A program made the position numbers and the translations under genes. 50,516 nucleotides of DNA from Anaerolinea sp. GTDB taxonomy: Bacteria; Chloroflexota; Anaerolineae; Anaerolineales; Anaerolineaceae. Shown here piece by piece: positions 1 to 7,110 of this stretch. Under the pieces are notes generated by a model, which worked only from the letters and a program-made list of their open reading frames with translations, made no database searches and had not been told where the DNA came from. The stretch spans positions 1-50,516 of the forward strand of contig PNON01000011.1 in the NCBI GenBank assembly GCA_013824865.1, read 5' to 3'. How positions within the stretch are numbered: position 1 is the stretch's first letter; the number at the start of each line of letters is the position of its first letter.

Positions 1-72
1 CCCCCATCGTCTAGTGGCCCAGGACGTGGCCCTCTCAAGGCCAAAACGGGGATTCGAATTCCCCTGGGGGCA
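1..72 (+). tRNA. tRNA-Glu (CTC anticodon), first base missing at window edge
   Basis: The sequence folds as a cloverleaf. The 5' acceptor strand is CCCCCA (the first G would lie just outside the window) and pairs with TGGGGGC, with discriminator A at 72. The anticodon stem is TGGCC/GGCCA around loop CTCTCAA, giving anticodon CTC (Glu). The T arm is GGGGA-TTCGAAT-TCCCC. No CCA is encoded. The last 11 bases (62-72) are duplicated at the far end of the prophage, so this gene is the integration target and its 3' end is restored by phage sequence. The integrase gene runs antisense through it. Confidence 0.95.
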
Positions 73-1617
73 CTGCTCTCCAACACTAAAGATAAGCACA
101 GGATTTGTGATATCCATATCAATTGAAATATTTTTCCCATCCCGTTGAACATCAATGCGGACGATGAATGCCCTCAACAGGCGGCGCTTTTCGGTCGTAG
201 TCCCATGCTCCAGAACATTCGATAAGTATTTGTGCAGGCCTTTGATCTCTTTCTCGGTCATTTTTCGGAACACTTGCGCGTTGTCTCTTTCCATCCGATC
301 GAGTTTTTCCTGGTAATCAACGACGTCTTTATCAAGCCGGGTAATATCATCCGCGATGGATGAAATGTACCCATTGATTTTGATTAGCCGGGTGAGGTTC
401 TTCAGCTCACGCCTGGCCACAGTGAGCAGACCCCGGTAACGGTTCCGCTGAGCCAGGTACATTTTCTTGCGCTCAGCCAATTGGCGTTCCAGGGCTGCGT
501 TCAATAACACCAGGTTGCGCTCGTTAATAACTTTGGTCTTAATATAATCAAGGATGCTGTCCTCAAATGACTGGCGGGGAATGCTGCCTACGTGGGATTT
601 ATGTTTCTTCCACCAGGTGCTGCAGCGATAATATTCCATTACGCGGCCGCCTCTTTTGAATTTGATGGTATGGGAATTGAGCGGTGATCCGCAGCAACAG
701 AAGGCAATACCGCTAAGCAAGTAAGATGAATTCAAGCGGCTGGAATGGTCCGGGTTGGCATTGGTGCGCGGGTCCCGAATGGATTTATTCCTGGAGTTGA
801 ACTTCTGGACGATCTCCCAAGTGGTTTGATCAACCATGGCTGGGGCGTAATTGAGATCGACCGAGTAGCCGAAGTGCATTTCTCCCAGGTAAATGCGGTT
901 CTCGAAAAAGGTTTTGTAGGAGGCAATGGAATTATAGAGATGGGTGGTTTCGTGGATCTCGCCATACGTACGGCCTGCTGCCCGCATTTGCCAGGCTCTT
1001 TTGCAGACTTCCCACAGATCCGGATCCGGCACCCAGCGCGCTCCCTGCCGTTTTTCGCCATTCTTGCGGCGCCCCAAGTCGATAATCTCACGTTTGAAGC
1101 CGCGGGGCGGTACTCCACCCAGGGTGCCATTTCTTTCGAAGTTATCATGCACCCCGCTTAATACGTTGGCTCTCAAGGTGACAATGAACTTGGCGTTGGT
1201 GTACGTGTGGACGCTTTCCATCAGGTACTGATCGGCTTCATCCAGTCCCTGGGGAATATAATCGGATAGGGAAAAGACCTGATAACCCGCTTTTCGAATG
1301 AGCGCCTTGTAATAATCGCTGTCGTTGACGTTCCTGGCAAAACGGCTGAAGGACCACAAAATCAGGCCTTTTTCAGGCGGCTGTGGAGCCTTCTGTTGAA
1401 AATAGCTGATCATTTCGAGGAACTTTTCACGGCCAACCGTGGTGGTGCCCGTCCTGGCAAGGTCCGCAAAGACGTGGGTAATGATCAGATTGTTTTCCTG
1501 GGCAAATTTCTGCAGGGCGGCTTGCTGATGGGTGACGGAGAGATCCTGTTTGTCGCCACCGCTATCGCGGAGATAGGCAACGACCAGGGAACCTGGCGGA
1601 AAGGGGGAGAGCTGCAT
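1..1617 (-). CDS. int: Large serine recombinase (phage integrase), open at window edge
   Basis: This is a large serine integrase, catalysing phage integration and excision at the adjacent att site. I translated the leftward frame from ATG at 1617, which directly abuts the TAA of the methyltransferase gene. The N-terminal resolvase domain shows VAYLRDSGGDKQDL with the nucleophile serine at residue 19, the GTTTVGREKF segment, and LILWSFSRFARN carrying the conserved arginines. A recombinase domain follows, then a Cys-rich zinc-ribbon-like segment (AFCCCGSPLN ... YYRCSTWW) and a coiled-coil-rich end. The frame does not stop in the window: it continues antisense through the tRNA. In the excised circle it would run into 37865-37790 and stop after about 543 residues. 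No rival integrase lies closer to the att site. Confidence 0.93.
   Translation of the reverse strand, partial: MQLSPFPPGSLVVAYLRDSGGDKQDLSVTHQQAALQKFAQENNLIITHVFADLARTGTTTVGREKFLEMISYFQQKAPQPPEKGLILWSFSRFARNVNDSDYYKALIRKAGYQVFSLSDYIPQGLDEADQYLMESVHTYTNAKFIVTLRANVLSGVHDNFERNGTLGGVPPRGFKREIIDLGRRKNGEKRQGARWVPDPDLWEVCKRAWQMRAAGRTYGEIHETTHLYNSIASYKTFFENRIYLGEMHFGYSVDLNYAPAMVDQTTWEIVQKFNSRNKSIRDPRTNANPDHSSRLNSSYLLSGIAFCCCGSPLNSHTIKFKRGGRVMEYYRCSTWWKKHKSHVGSIPRQSFEDSILDYIKTKVINERNLVLLNAALERQLAERKKMYLAQRNRYRGLLTVARRELKNLTRLIKINGYISSIADDITRLDKDVVDYQEKLDRMERDNAQVFRKMTEKEIKGLHKYLSNVLEHGTTTEKRRLLRAFIVRIDVQRDGKNISIDMDITNPVLIFSVGEQCPQGNSNPRFGLERATSWATRRWG
62..74. other. attL core (left att repeat)
   Basis: CCCTGGGGGCACT, identical to 37866-37878; flanking bases differ on both sides, so the identity is exactly 13 bp. 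It covers the 3' half of the tRNA T stem and acceptor plus two bases. The phage-side arm is CCAACACTAAA at 80-90, which is the inverted partner of TTTAGTGTTGG at 37844-37854 near attR. Confidence 0.9.
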
Positions 1618-3114
1618 TTATAGGCCTAGCTCAGATTGAGTGCCATCCTCAAACCGAACCTTTTCAGCTTTTTTGAAGGTGCCATACTGAGGCGGCATTT
1701 TTACTTCTTCACCGGCCAATAACTGTTCGATGGTGAGGATCTGCAGACGGGGGTATTGCTTTTGCCAGAGGTCGGATTTATAGAACCCGGCGGAGACGGC
1801 TTCCTTCTTCATATCCGATGTTGGCTCTTCCAGGGTGATAAAAACACCGATCGGTGCATCCACTTCACGATCGATCACACCATGCAGATCCCGCAGCATT
1901 GGAGAATTCACGTGTCCGCTTTTTACGGAGACGATCACGTGCTTAAGTTTTTTACTGGCATCATCTATAAAGGGGATCAATCCATCTATTCCCTTGTCGC
2001 TGCCCTTCTTCCCAACCTTGGATCCTTCTGATCCACCCAAAGGCCGCGCTTTGATCAATGAGAGCGCCCACCACTGGAATTGATAACGATCATCCCGGGC
2101 TAATTGCCTGGCACTGGTCAGATCTTCAGGCTCTCCGATCACGTCGTAATCCTTGCCGGGCTCGATCGTGTAATGCTCCCTCAGGCGGCGTTTGTGGGCT
2201 TCAATGGCCAGGTGAGTGATATCGATCCCGATCCAGCGCCGACCCAGTTTTTGAGCAGCAGCAATGGATGTGCCGCAGCCGCTGAATGGATCCAGGACAA
2301 TATCGCCGGGGTTGGAGCTGGCTTGAATAATTCTTTCGAGTAACGCCAATGGCTTTTGTGTTGGATATCCAAGCCTCTCGTTAGAGTTTCCTTGTAGCAT
2401 TGGAATTGGCCACCAACTTTCCGGAATTTTACCTAACGGGTTCAACCTATCAGTTCCTTTACCGCCCATTACGCTTTTGTTTCCGGGGTTTCTATTAGAT
2501 CTTGCAATTGTTTCTTCGTCATAAGGAATGCGGACATCATCTCTATTAAAAGTGTGCCTATCTGTTTTGGTGTAGAAAAATAAATCATCATGGGTCCTGG
2601 GGAATTGCTTAACGGGAGATGATGGACGAGTGTAGCACCAAACAATCTCATTCCGAAAATTCTCCACCCCAAATATCGTATCCAGCACAACCTTCAAATA
2701 GTGGCTGGCCGTTGGATCACAATGTAAGTACAGGCTCCCGGTAGGTTTTAACACCCGATGCAACTCGATTAACCGCGCGGCCATCATCACCAGGTAAGCC
2801 ATCATCTGGTTTTCGTGAATGAATTGCCGCAATGCGCTGATCATCCCCGCCACATCCTGGTTCTGGCCATGGGTCAGTTCATCATACATGGCTTCAGCAG
2901 ATTCTCCCCAGTGCCAGGTATCATCAAATGCCTGGATCTGTGAGTCCGGGTCGTTTCCGCTCTCGCTTTTGAACAGGACGTTATAACTACGATTGCTGTT
3001 GAAAGGCGGGTCCAGGTAGATCAGATCCACGCTTTCATCGGGAATATGATCCCGCAGAATGGGTAGGTTATCGCCATAGAAAAGGGTGTTCCTATGAAGA
3101 GGAGTTGGGGTCAT
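1618..3114 (-). CDS. DNA methyltransferase (N4/N6, beta class) with C-terminal nuclease-like domain
   Basis: It modifies bases in DNA and probably also carries a nuclease domain. Catalytic motif IV DPPF is at residues 35-38 and the SAM-binding DPFSGCGT motif is near 274-281; this IV-then-I order is that of beta-class amino-methyltransferases (N6_N4_Mtase). After about residue 330 comes a second domain with GIDGLIPF followed by VIVSVKSG and a GVFITLEEPT segment. This matches the Mrr-like PD-(D/E)XK pattern, with D in GIDG and K in SVK as candidate catalytic residues. The ATG at 3114 overlaps the stop of the upstream gene (ATGA), so I prefer it over the TTG at 3132. It lies directly before the integrase, probably co-transcribed. 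It could be a self-contained restriction-modification protein or a methylase with a degenerate nuclease. Confidence 0.88.
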   Translation of the reverse strand: MTPTPLHRNTLFYGDNLPILRDHIPDESVDLIYLDPPFNSNRSYNVLFKSESGNDPDSQIQAFDDTWHWGESAEAMYDELTHGQNQDVAGMISALRQFIHENQMMAYLVMMAARLIELHRVLKPTGSLYLHCDPTASHYLKVVLDTIFGVENFRNEIVWCYTRPSSPVKQFPRTHDDLFFYTKTDRHTFNRDDVRIPYDEETIARSNRNPGNKSVMGGKGTDRLNPLGKIPESWWPIPMLQGNSNERLGYPTQKPLALLERIIQASSNPGDIVLDPFSGCGTSIAAAQKLGRRWIGIDITHLAIEAHKRRLREHYTIEPGKDYDVIGEPEDLTSARQLARDDRYQFQWWALSLIKARPLGGSEGSKVGKKGSDKGIDGLIPFIDDASKKLKHVIVSVKSGHVNSPMLRDLHGVIDREVDAPIGVFITLEEPTSDMKKEAVSAGFYKSDLWQKQYPRLQILTIEQLLAGEEVKMPPQYGTFKKAEKVRFEDGTQSELGL

Positions 3115-3695
3115 GGAGCAATCAGGAAGCAATGGTACTGGAGATCATAAATATAATCCGCCATGTATTTATCCTTGAAGGAAACAGCGAAGACCATCAT
3201 AAATTCCCCGCGCAAGTAATGGATCGCCGCTTTCGAATCACTCCAGATCGTCTTCCAATCCGAAGAAACAATAGTGCCCGCTTTATCGCCAGCATATTCT
3301 TTCAGAGATTCCATGACGGACGAATTCGATTTCATGTTAAAGGTGTAATCCGCTGCATCTTTGCACATGATCGAATCTTTCAAGGTGGTATATGCGGATT
3401 TAGATATAGCCAAATCTGCCTTAGCGATACCCAAATCACCAGCGATCTTGGTTTTATCTGCAGTCAATGTTTTATTCAGGTCTATTTCTTTTGTAAGCTC
3501 ATCCTCTATTGTTTTAGAGGAGTTTACGAGCTCCAGGTTCTTCCCTTCCAGATCTGAAATATTGCCACGAAGAATATCTGTGAGATCGCTCCATTTTGCG
3601 ATCGCGTCCTTACTCGATAAATTCAAACGGTAGCTGAATATCCAACCTGAGCAAATTGCCACTGTGATCAACGCGGAAATTACAATCTTTTTCAT
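3111..3695 (-). CDS. Membrane-anchored coiled-coil protein, unknown function
   Basis: The 194-residue protein starts with a short basic stretch and a hydrophobic segment (KKIVISALITVAICSGWIFS, residues 2-21), so it is a signal-anchor or secreted protein. Residues about 30-110 are rich in heptad-like Leu/Ile with many Lys/Asp/Glu, suggesting a coiled coil. The rest has no recognised motif. A good ribosome site (AAAGGGGC) precedes the ATG at 3695. It is the first gene of a leftward group with the methyltransferase and integrase and would be expressed in the lysogen. A role in superinfection exclusion is possible from position alone; nothing in the sequence proves it. Confidence 0.75.
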   Translation of the reverse strand: MKKIVISALITVAICSGWIFSYRLNLSSKDAIAKWSDLTDILRGNISDLEGKNLELVNSSKTIEDELTKEIDLNKTLTADKTKIAGDLGIAKADLAISKSAYTTLKDSIMCKDAADYTFNMKSNSSVMESLKEYAGDKAGTIVSSDWKTIWSDSKAAIHYLRGEFMMVFAVSFKDKYMADYIYDLQYHCFLIAP

Positions 3696-3716
3696 ACAGC
3701 CCCTTTCTGATTTTAC

Positions 3717-3732
3717 CTGTCACTTATGACAG
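3717..3732. promoter_or_regulatory. Inverted repeat CTGTCA-N4-TGACAG, candidate operator
   Basis: A perfect 6-bp inverted repeat with a 4-bp centre sits 22 bases upstream of the start of the leftward coiled-coil gene and downstream of the repressor stop. Its position between promoter region and start codon suits a repressor or activator site for the lysogeny operon. It has no T tract and is short for a terminator. Confidence 0.45.
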
Positions 3733-3796
3733 CTTGACTCTTAGAACGTTAGTGCTATTATAATATTATGCGAGCAAAAATCACATTTCCAGATGG

Positions 3797-4189
3797 TCAA
3801 TCCATAATATTCACCTTGAGGCCGAACCGTGAGAAAACCTCGGTGAAAACCTTCACGAACTCGGGGTCATCGATATCGATCCCCAGTTCCTTTGAAGACC
3901 GATTAAGCTCCCTGGAAGCCGCAAGGAGCAAACTTGAATTCTCGGGGGATAACCCAGGCACTGGTAATCCTAAAACTTCATAAGCTTCGAAGCCGTATTT
4001 TTCAATTAATAGTTTACATTGATCAAACGCGGGGGGCTGTTTTAATTTGCCGTTATACCAGTTTGAAATAACCTGAGATGAAACTCCCAAAAACTTACCG
4101 AATTCATTTAAAGAAGATAATCTTTTCCCCCGCCAATCCGAAAACTTCTGTTCAACGAACTCTTTAAACAAAAGGGGTTCAAATTTCAT
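3797..4189 (-). CDS. XRE-family helix-turn-helix protein, probable prophage repressor
   Basis: The 130-residue protein has an N-terminal HTH (about residues 20-60: SLNEFGKFLGVSSQVISNWYNG) of the XRE/Cro-CI type and a C-terminal part without a recognisable LexA-like peptidase. Its gene diverges from the early rightward genes, with paired operators between. It would hold the early promoter off in the lysogen. The start at 4189 lies only 6 bases after a TATAAT on the same strand and has no Shine-Dalgarno, so the mRNA is probably leaderless, as for lambda cI from its maintenance promoter. Without a peptidase domain, induction would not follow the LexA-like self-cleavage route. Confidence 0.85.
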   Translation of the reverse strand: MKFEPLLFKEFVEQKFSDWRGKRLSSLNEFGKFLGVSSQVISNWYNGKLKQPPAFDQCKLLIEKYGFEAYEVLGLPVPGLSPENSSLLLAASRELNRSSKELGIDIDDPEFVKVFTEVFSRFGLKVNIMD

Positions 4190-4195
4190 GATTTC

Positions 4196-4201
4196 ATTAT
4201 A
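4196..4201 (-). promoter_or_regulatory. -10 element (TATAAT) of repressor maintenance promoter
   Basis: TATAAT on the minus strand ends 6 bases before the repressor ATG. A weak -35 (TAGTAT) is 17 bp upstream. Operator 4199-4212 overlaps it, which fits autoregulation. Confidence 0.6.
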
Positions 4202-4232
4202 GCAAATGCTATTGAATAATACTATTTGCTAT
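4199..4232. promoter_or_regulatory. Paired operator sites of the lysogeny switch
   Basis: ATAGCAAATGCTAT (4199-4212) is a perfect palindrome of ATAGC/GCTAT halves. A second site, ATACTATTTGCTAT (4219-4232), keeps the TGCTAT half and is degenerate on the other side. Centres are 20 bp apart, about two helical turns. Site one covers the -10 of the repressor promoter; site two touches the -35 of the rightward promoter. The arrangement suggests cooperative repressor binding. Confidence 0.65.
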
Positions 4233-4260
4233 TGACAATCTGCAATTGCGCTTGTATAAT
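4232..4260 (+). promoter_or_regulatory. Consensus sigma-70 early promoter
   Basis: TTGACA (4232-4237), a 17-bp spacer, then TATAAT (4255-4260): a perfect housekeeping consensus. It drives the rightward early genes starting with the small gene at 4301. Its -35 overlaps the right operator, so repressor binding should block it. Confidence 0.85.
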
Positions 4261-4300
4261 ACCAAGTAGAATTGGTAATCACAAATTATAAGAGGTGCTT

Positions 4301-4495
4301 ATGGACTATAAAGGGCAGAAGAACTTCAGGATCCTTCCAGAAACCAGAGATCGGGTGCGTAAAATGGCGGACATGACCTTCCGCTCTGAAAGCGATCTGA
4401 TCGATTGGATCGTCTCTGAGGCTTACAAAAAGATGTTTTCTGAGGAACCAACTGAAACCAAGGAAGTAACAAACGTTTCACCAACGGCTGAGTAA
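4301..4495 (+). CDS. Small ribbon-helix-helix-like DNA-binding protein (Cro-like position)
   Basis: The 64-residue protein reads as a short strand (KNFRILP) followed by two helices (ETRDRVRKMADMT and SESDLIDWIVSEAYKKM), the layout of ribbon-helix-helix repressors. It is the first rightward gene behind the consensus early promoter, the place Cro occupies in lambdoid phages. I chose ATG 4301 because AAGAGG lies 6 bases upstream; a GTG at 4295 would have no spacing. The last 15 residues are polar and probably disordered. The RHH assignment is by pattern only. Confidence 0.7.
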   Translation: MDYKGQKNFRILPETRDRVRKMADMTFRSESDLIDWIVSEAYKKMFSEEPTETKEVTNVSPTAE

Positions 4496-4514
4496 TCAGA
4501 GCGGGTGAAGCAAA

Positions 4515-4550
4515 ACCCTCACCCAACCCTCTCCCAGAGGGCGAGGGTGA
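4515..4550. repeat. Palindromic repeat, CCCTCACCC-type
   Basis: ACCCTCACCCAACCCTCTCCC followed by AGAGGGCGAGGGTGA forms an imperfect hairpin between the RHH gene and the recombinase gene. It resembles the element at 11854-11891. It ends just before the ribosome site of the next gene. Confidence 0.75.
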
Positions 4551-4565
4551 AAAGCGGAGGGCGCC

Positions 4566-5504
4566 GTGAAAAACAATTCCACAACTCAATTAATAGAATA
4601 CTCGAAGTTGGCCGAGTGGCACAAAGTATTTGCCGCCTGGCTGTATGATGGCAGCCGGTCCGAAAGCACCGTGCTGTGCTATTTCTTTGACCTGGGCGTG
4701 TACGCGCGCTGGTTCGCTGAGGAAAACGAAATGGAGTTCTCTCCAGATCAATTGACCGCCGTGGATCTGCGCGCTTTTCGTACCTGGTCTTTGACAGTGC
4801 AAAAATGCAGGCCATCCACCTGGAACCGGCGGCGTGTCTCTTTGAAAGCCATCAGCAAGTGGGCTTTTGATGCCGAGCTGGTTCAGGTGGACGTTGCCAG
4901 GGGTTTGAAAGAAGCGGATGAAATTGAGCAGCCTCTGCATTGGCTGGTGGAGAAAGAATACCGCGCTTACAGCCGAAAACTGGAGCAATTGGTTAACTCA
5001 AGCCATTCTACGGCAGGCCGCAGGCAGGCGATCCGGGATAAAGCCATGATCCTGTTGATGCTGGAGGCCGGGCTGCGCGAAAGCGAAGTGGTCGGGTTGA
5101 AAGGCGAAGATATCACCCTGGGGGAGAGATCCGGCAAAGTGCGTGTATTTGGCAAGCGTGAGAAAACCCGTTTTGTACCGCTCAACACTGAGCTGAGGGA
5201 AGCTCTCAGTTGCTGGATCGAGCTGAACAAAGACGCGGATCCCAAATCCCCATTTTTCAGCAGCAAGCAGGGAGAGCAGATCACTGCCCACGGGCTGCAG
5301 CGGCGGGTCGGGTTGATCGGGGTCATGTGCGGTTTCAAAGTCACACCGCACATGCTGAGGCACACCTTTGCCAAGCGGATGCTGAACAGCGGGACCGGGC
5401 TGGAGAAGATCGCCAGTTTGCTGGGCCATTCGGATTTGAATACAACCATCCGGTACACGAAGCCGGGCTGGGACGAGCTGGAACAGGCCGTCGAAAAGAT
5501 TTAG
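4566..5504 (+). CDS. Tyrosine recombinase (XerC/XerD-like)
   Basis: The 312-residue protein has an N-terminal SAM-like core-binding domain (about 10-115) and a C-terminal catalytic domain. The catalytic set is visible: R171 in AGLRESEV, K197 in GKREK, H262 and R265 in HMLRHTF, H288 in LLGHSD, and Y297 in TIRYTKPG. The start is GTG at 4566 with GGAGG 5 bases upstream. It lies in the early rightward operon, far from the att site, while a serine integrase lies at the site. Its role is therefore more likely dimer resolution or another recombination step than prophage integration. Confidence 0.93.
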   Translation: MKNNSTTQLIEYSKLAEWHKVFAAWLYDGSRSESTVLCYFFDLGVYARWFAEENEMEFSPDQLTAVDLRAFRTWSLTVQKCRPSTWNRRRVSLKAISKWAFDAELVQVDVARGLKEADEIEQPLHWLVEKEYRAYSRKLEQLVNSSHSTAGRRQAIRDKAMILLMLEAGLRESEVVGLKGEDITLGERSGKVRVFGKREKTRFVPLNTELREALSCWIELNKDADPKSPFFSSKQGEQITAHGLQRRVGLIGVMCGFKVTPHMLRHTFAKRMLNSGTGLEKIASLLGHSDLNTTIRYTKPGWDELEQAVEKI

Positions 5505-5530
5505 TTCAATCAACTCAAGAGGAGGAAAAA

Positions 5531-6187
5531 ATGTCGGATATGACCATGGATTTTGTCAATGAAAATGGGACGCTGAATGACCTGTATTACAAAGGTTTGG
5601 AGCGCAAACGCCGGGCGGCTGAAATAGAGCGAAACAGGCGGGTGGAACATGAGGTCATCATGACTTCCGCCTGGCGCGCACGGGATTTTGAGACTGCTGC
5701 TGTAATCCCGGCAGCGCTGCGCGCTTTTCTGGAACCTACGGGGGTAAATCTTGACATGCTGCCGATGCTGGATAAATTCACCCGGGTGTGCAGGATCCCG
5801 GAGTTCGCGCCATTCCTGATCAACCTGGTGAAAGAGGATGGTAAATGGCGGTTGACCAACCGCAGCCTGAAGCATCATGATATCGAGACTTACCTGGTGT
5901 GCGGGGTTGTCCTGGATGCGGAGGCCGAGATCGTTGATTATGAGGATTGGAACGCGGTGTACTGCGGGCCTGATCTGGAATTAGCGTTGGTGGCAGCCAA
6001 AGAAGAATACAGCAAATTTCAGGAGGCAAGTCATCAATTGAAGCTTTTGATAGAGTCCCGTAAACAGCAAAAGAAGGAGCTAGCCTATCTGCCGGTGGAT
6101 CCGCCAGTTCCAACGGATCAGCAAGCCTTGGAGGCGCTGAATTCTCTCATAGAACAGGCGGTTGAAAAAAAGATGAAACATATCTAA
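5531..6187 (+). CDS. Early phage protein, unknown function
   Basis: The 218-residue protein starts at ATG 5531 with a strong AGGAGG seven bases before; the frame is open further upstream but only overlaps the recombinase gene. The N-terminus is charged (residues 20-45, Arg/Glu-rich helix), the middle has a compact segment with CRIPEFAPFLINLVKEDGKWRL, and the last 60 residues look like a long Lys/Glu helix. I do not recognise a family. It follows the recombinase by 26 bases and is probably in the same transcript. Confidence 0.7.
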   Translation: MSDMTMDFVNENGTLNDLYYKGLERKRRAAEIERNRRVEHEVIMTSAWRARDFETAAVIPAALRAFLEPTGVNLDMLPMLDKFTRVCRIPEFAPFLINLVKEDGKWRLTNRSLKHHDIETYLVCGVVLDAEAEIVDYEDWNAVYCGPDLELALVAAKEEYSKFQEASHQLKLLIESRKQQKKELAYLPVDPPVPTDQQALEALNSLIEQAVEKKMKHI

Positions 6188-6199
6188 GGCGGCGCAAGA

Positions 6200-6391
6200 A
6201 TGCGTGGCAGCCGTTTGGTATTCAACCTCACGGTCCACGAGGTGGAGATGACACCGGAAATGGTTCTCAGGGCAAAAGAGGCCATGGAGTACCTGCTGGA
6301 ATTGACGAATGAATATCTTTCTTCTGTGCGAAATAACGATAGTGATCCTTCTGGTAATTTCCTGGAGTCCCAGGCGATTGATGAAAGCTAA
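6200..6391 (+). CDS. Small early phage protein, unknown
   Basis: A 63-residue frame follows the previous gene by 12 bases. The centre (about residues 18-42, MTPEMVLRAKEAMEYLLELTNEYL) is a likely amphipathic helix; the tail is Asp/Ser/Asn-rich. The ribosome site is weak (AAGGCGGCGCAAG). A start at ATG 6248 is also possible. Confidence 0.5.
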   Translation: MRGSRLVFNLTVHEVEMTPEMVLRAKEAMEYLLELTNEYLSSVRNNDSDPSGNFLESQAIDES

Positions 6392-6420
6392 ACCTCATGA
6401 ATTGGTTGAAAGGAAAAATC

Positions 6421-6693
6421 ATGAACAAGTGTCTATTGAAGCTACCGCTTTGGATGGTGATCTTTATTTGGTGGTTGTCTAAATCGCAGATTGATAAACA
6501 AAGACCGATGGAATACCTTGATTTTGAGAACCATGTCATACAGATTATTCGCGCTTTGCCGGTCCCGCGGACGAAAGTCCAACGGCGGGTGACGGAGTTC
6601 CTGATCTCCAGGTTGTATGAGCTGAGGATGAAAGCCTGGAAGCAGGAAATGAAAGTCGTCCGGGATGTTTTAGGGCGGGTCGTGATCTACTGA
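6421..6693 (+). CDS. Small membrane-anchored early protein, unknown
   Basis: From ATG 6421 the 90-residue product begins with a hydrophobic segment (CLLKLPLWMVIFIWWL, residues 3-18) followed by a basic, helical C-terminal part. AAAGGAAAAATC lies just upstream, so I prefer this start over ATG 6397. The N-terminal segment suggests a single-pass inner-membrane protein. No family is recognised. Confidence 0.55.
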   Translation: MNKCLLKLPLWMVIFIWWLSKSQIDKQRPMEYLDFENHVIQIIRALPVPRTKVQRRVTEFLISRLYELRMKAWKQEMKVVRDVLGRVVIY

Positions 6694-7110
6694 TCATTTG
6701 AATAATCGAACAGCGCCTGCCCTGTTGGAAAGCGGGGCAGGCATTACCCAAGAGAGAATCATGATTGCTGAGCAGAGAAGCCTTCGCCTTGCTGTGTCTG
6801 ATGGTTATAGCGGCGCCCACCGTGCCATCGGATGCAGCCATGCGCAGGCTTCATCCACATCCAGTACCGATACAGGCGAGCAAACACTTAATACAGTAGT
6901 AGAGAATTTCCCAAAATTCACATTTTACAGGCTTTTGGCTTTCCGGGCGAGGCTGTGTGGAATAAAAGATCGGGTGCCAGGCGCTTTTTATTGTGCACAT
7001 AAATCATATTATGTTACGAATGTTACCCGTTATATGGCTGGTTTGCTGTCGTTTATGGGGGGATATCCCCTTTTATTTTGTGCACATAACCCATGCGTAG
7101 GAGCGTGACA
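6694..7110. promoter_or_regulatory. Non-coding regulatory stretch upstream of the primase gene
   Basis: I see no convincing gene here. It holds a hairpin GCCTGCCC/GGGCAGGC (6715-6722 and 6735-6742) without a T tract. It also has two identical 12-mers TTGTGCACATAA (6991-7002 and 7078-7089, each containing the palindrome TGTGCACA) and a palindrome GGGGATATCCCC (7059-7070) followed by a T-rich run. The twin 12-mers, 87 bp apart, look like binding sites for a regulator of the replication operon. A frame at 6698-7108 is open but has poor protein character. Confidence 0.55.

Noticed and set aside
732-1161. Frames of 138 codons on both strands within the integrase gene
   Set aside because: They are off-frame to the serine recombinase, which translates continuously with its family motifs.
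3734-3764. Rightward promoter-like TTGACT and TATAAT/TATTAT
   Set aside because: It would only transcribe antisense to the repressor; the spacing is 16 or 19 bp and no gene follows. An antisense RNA is possible but not supported.
6698-7108. Open frame of 136 codons upstream of the primase
   Set aside because: Poor protein character, no good ribosome site, and it reads through hairpins and twin 12-mers that look regulatory.
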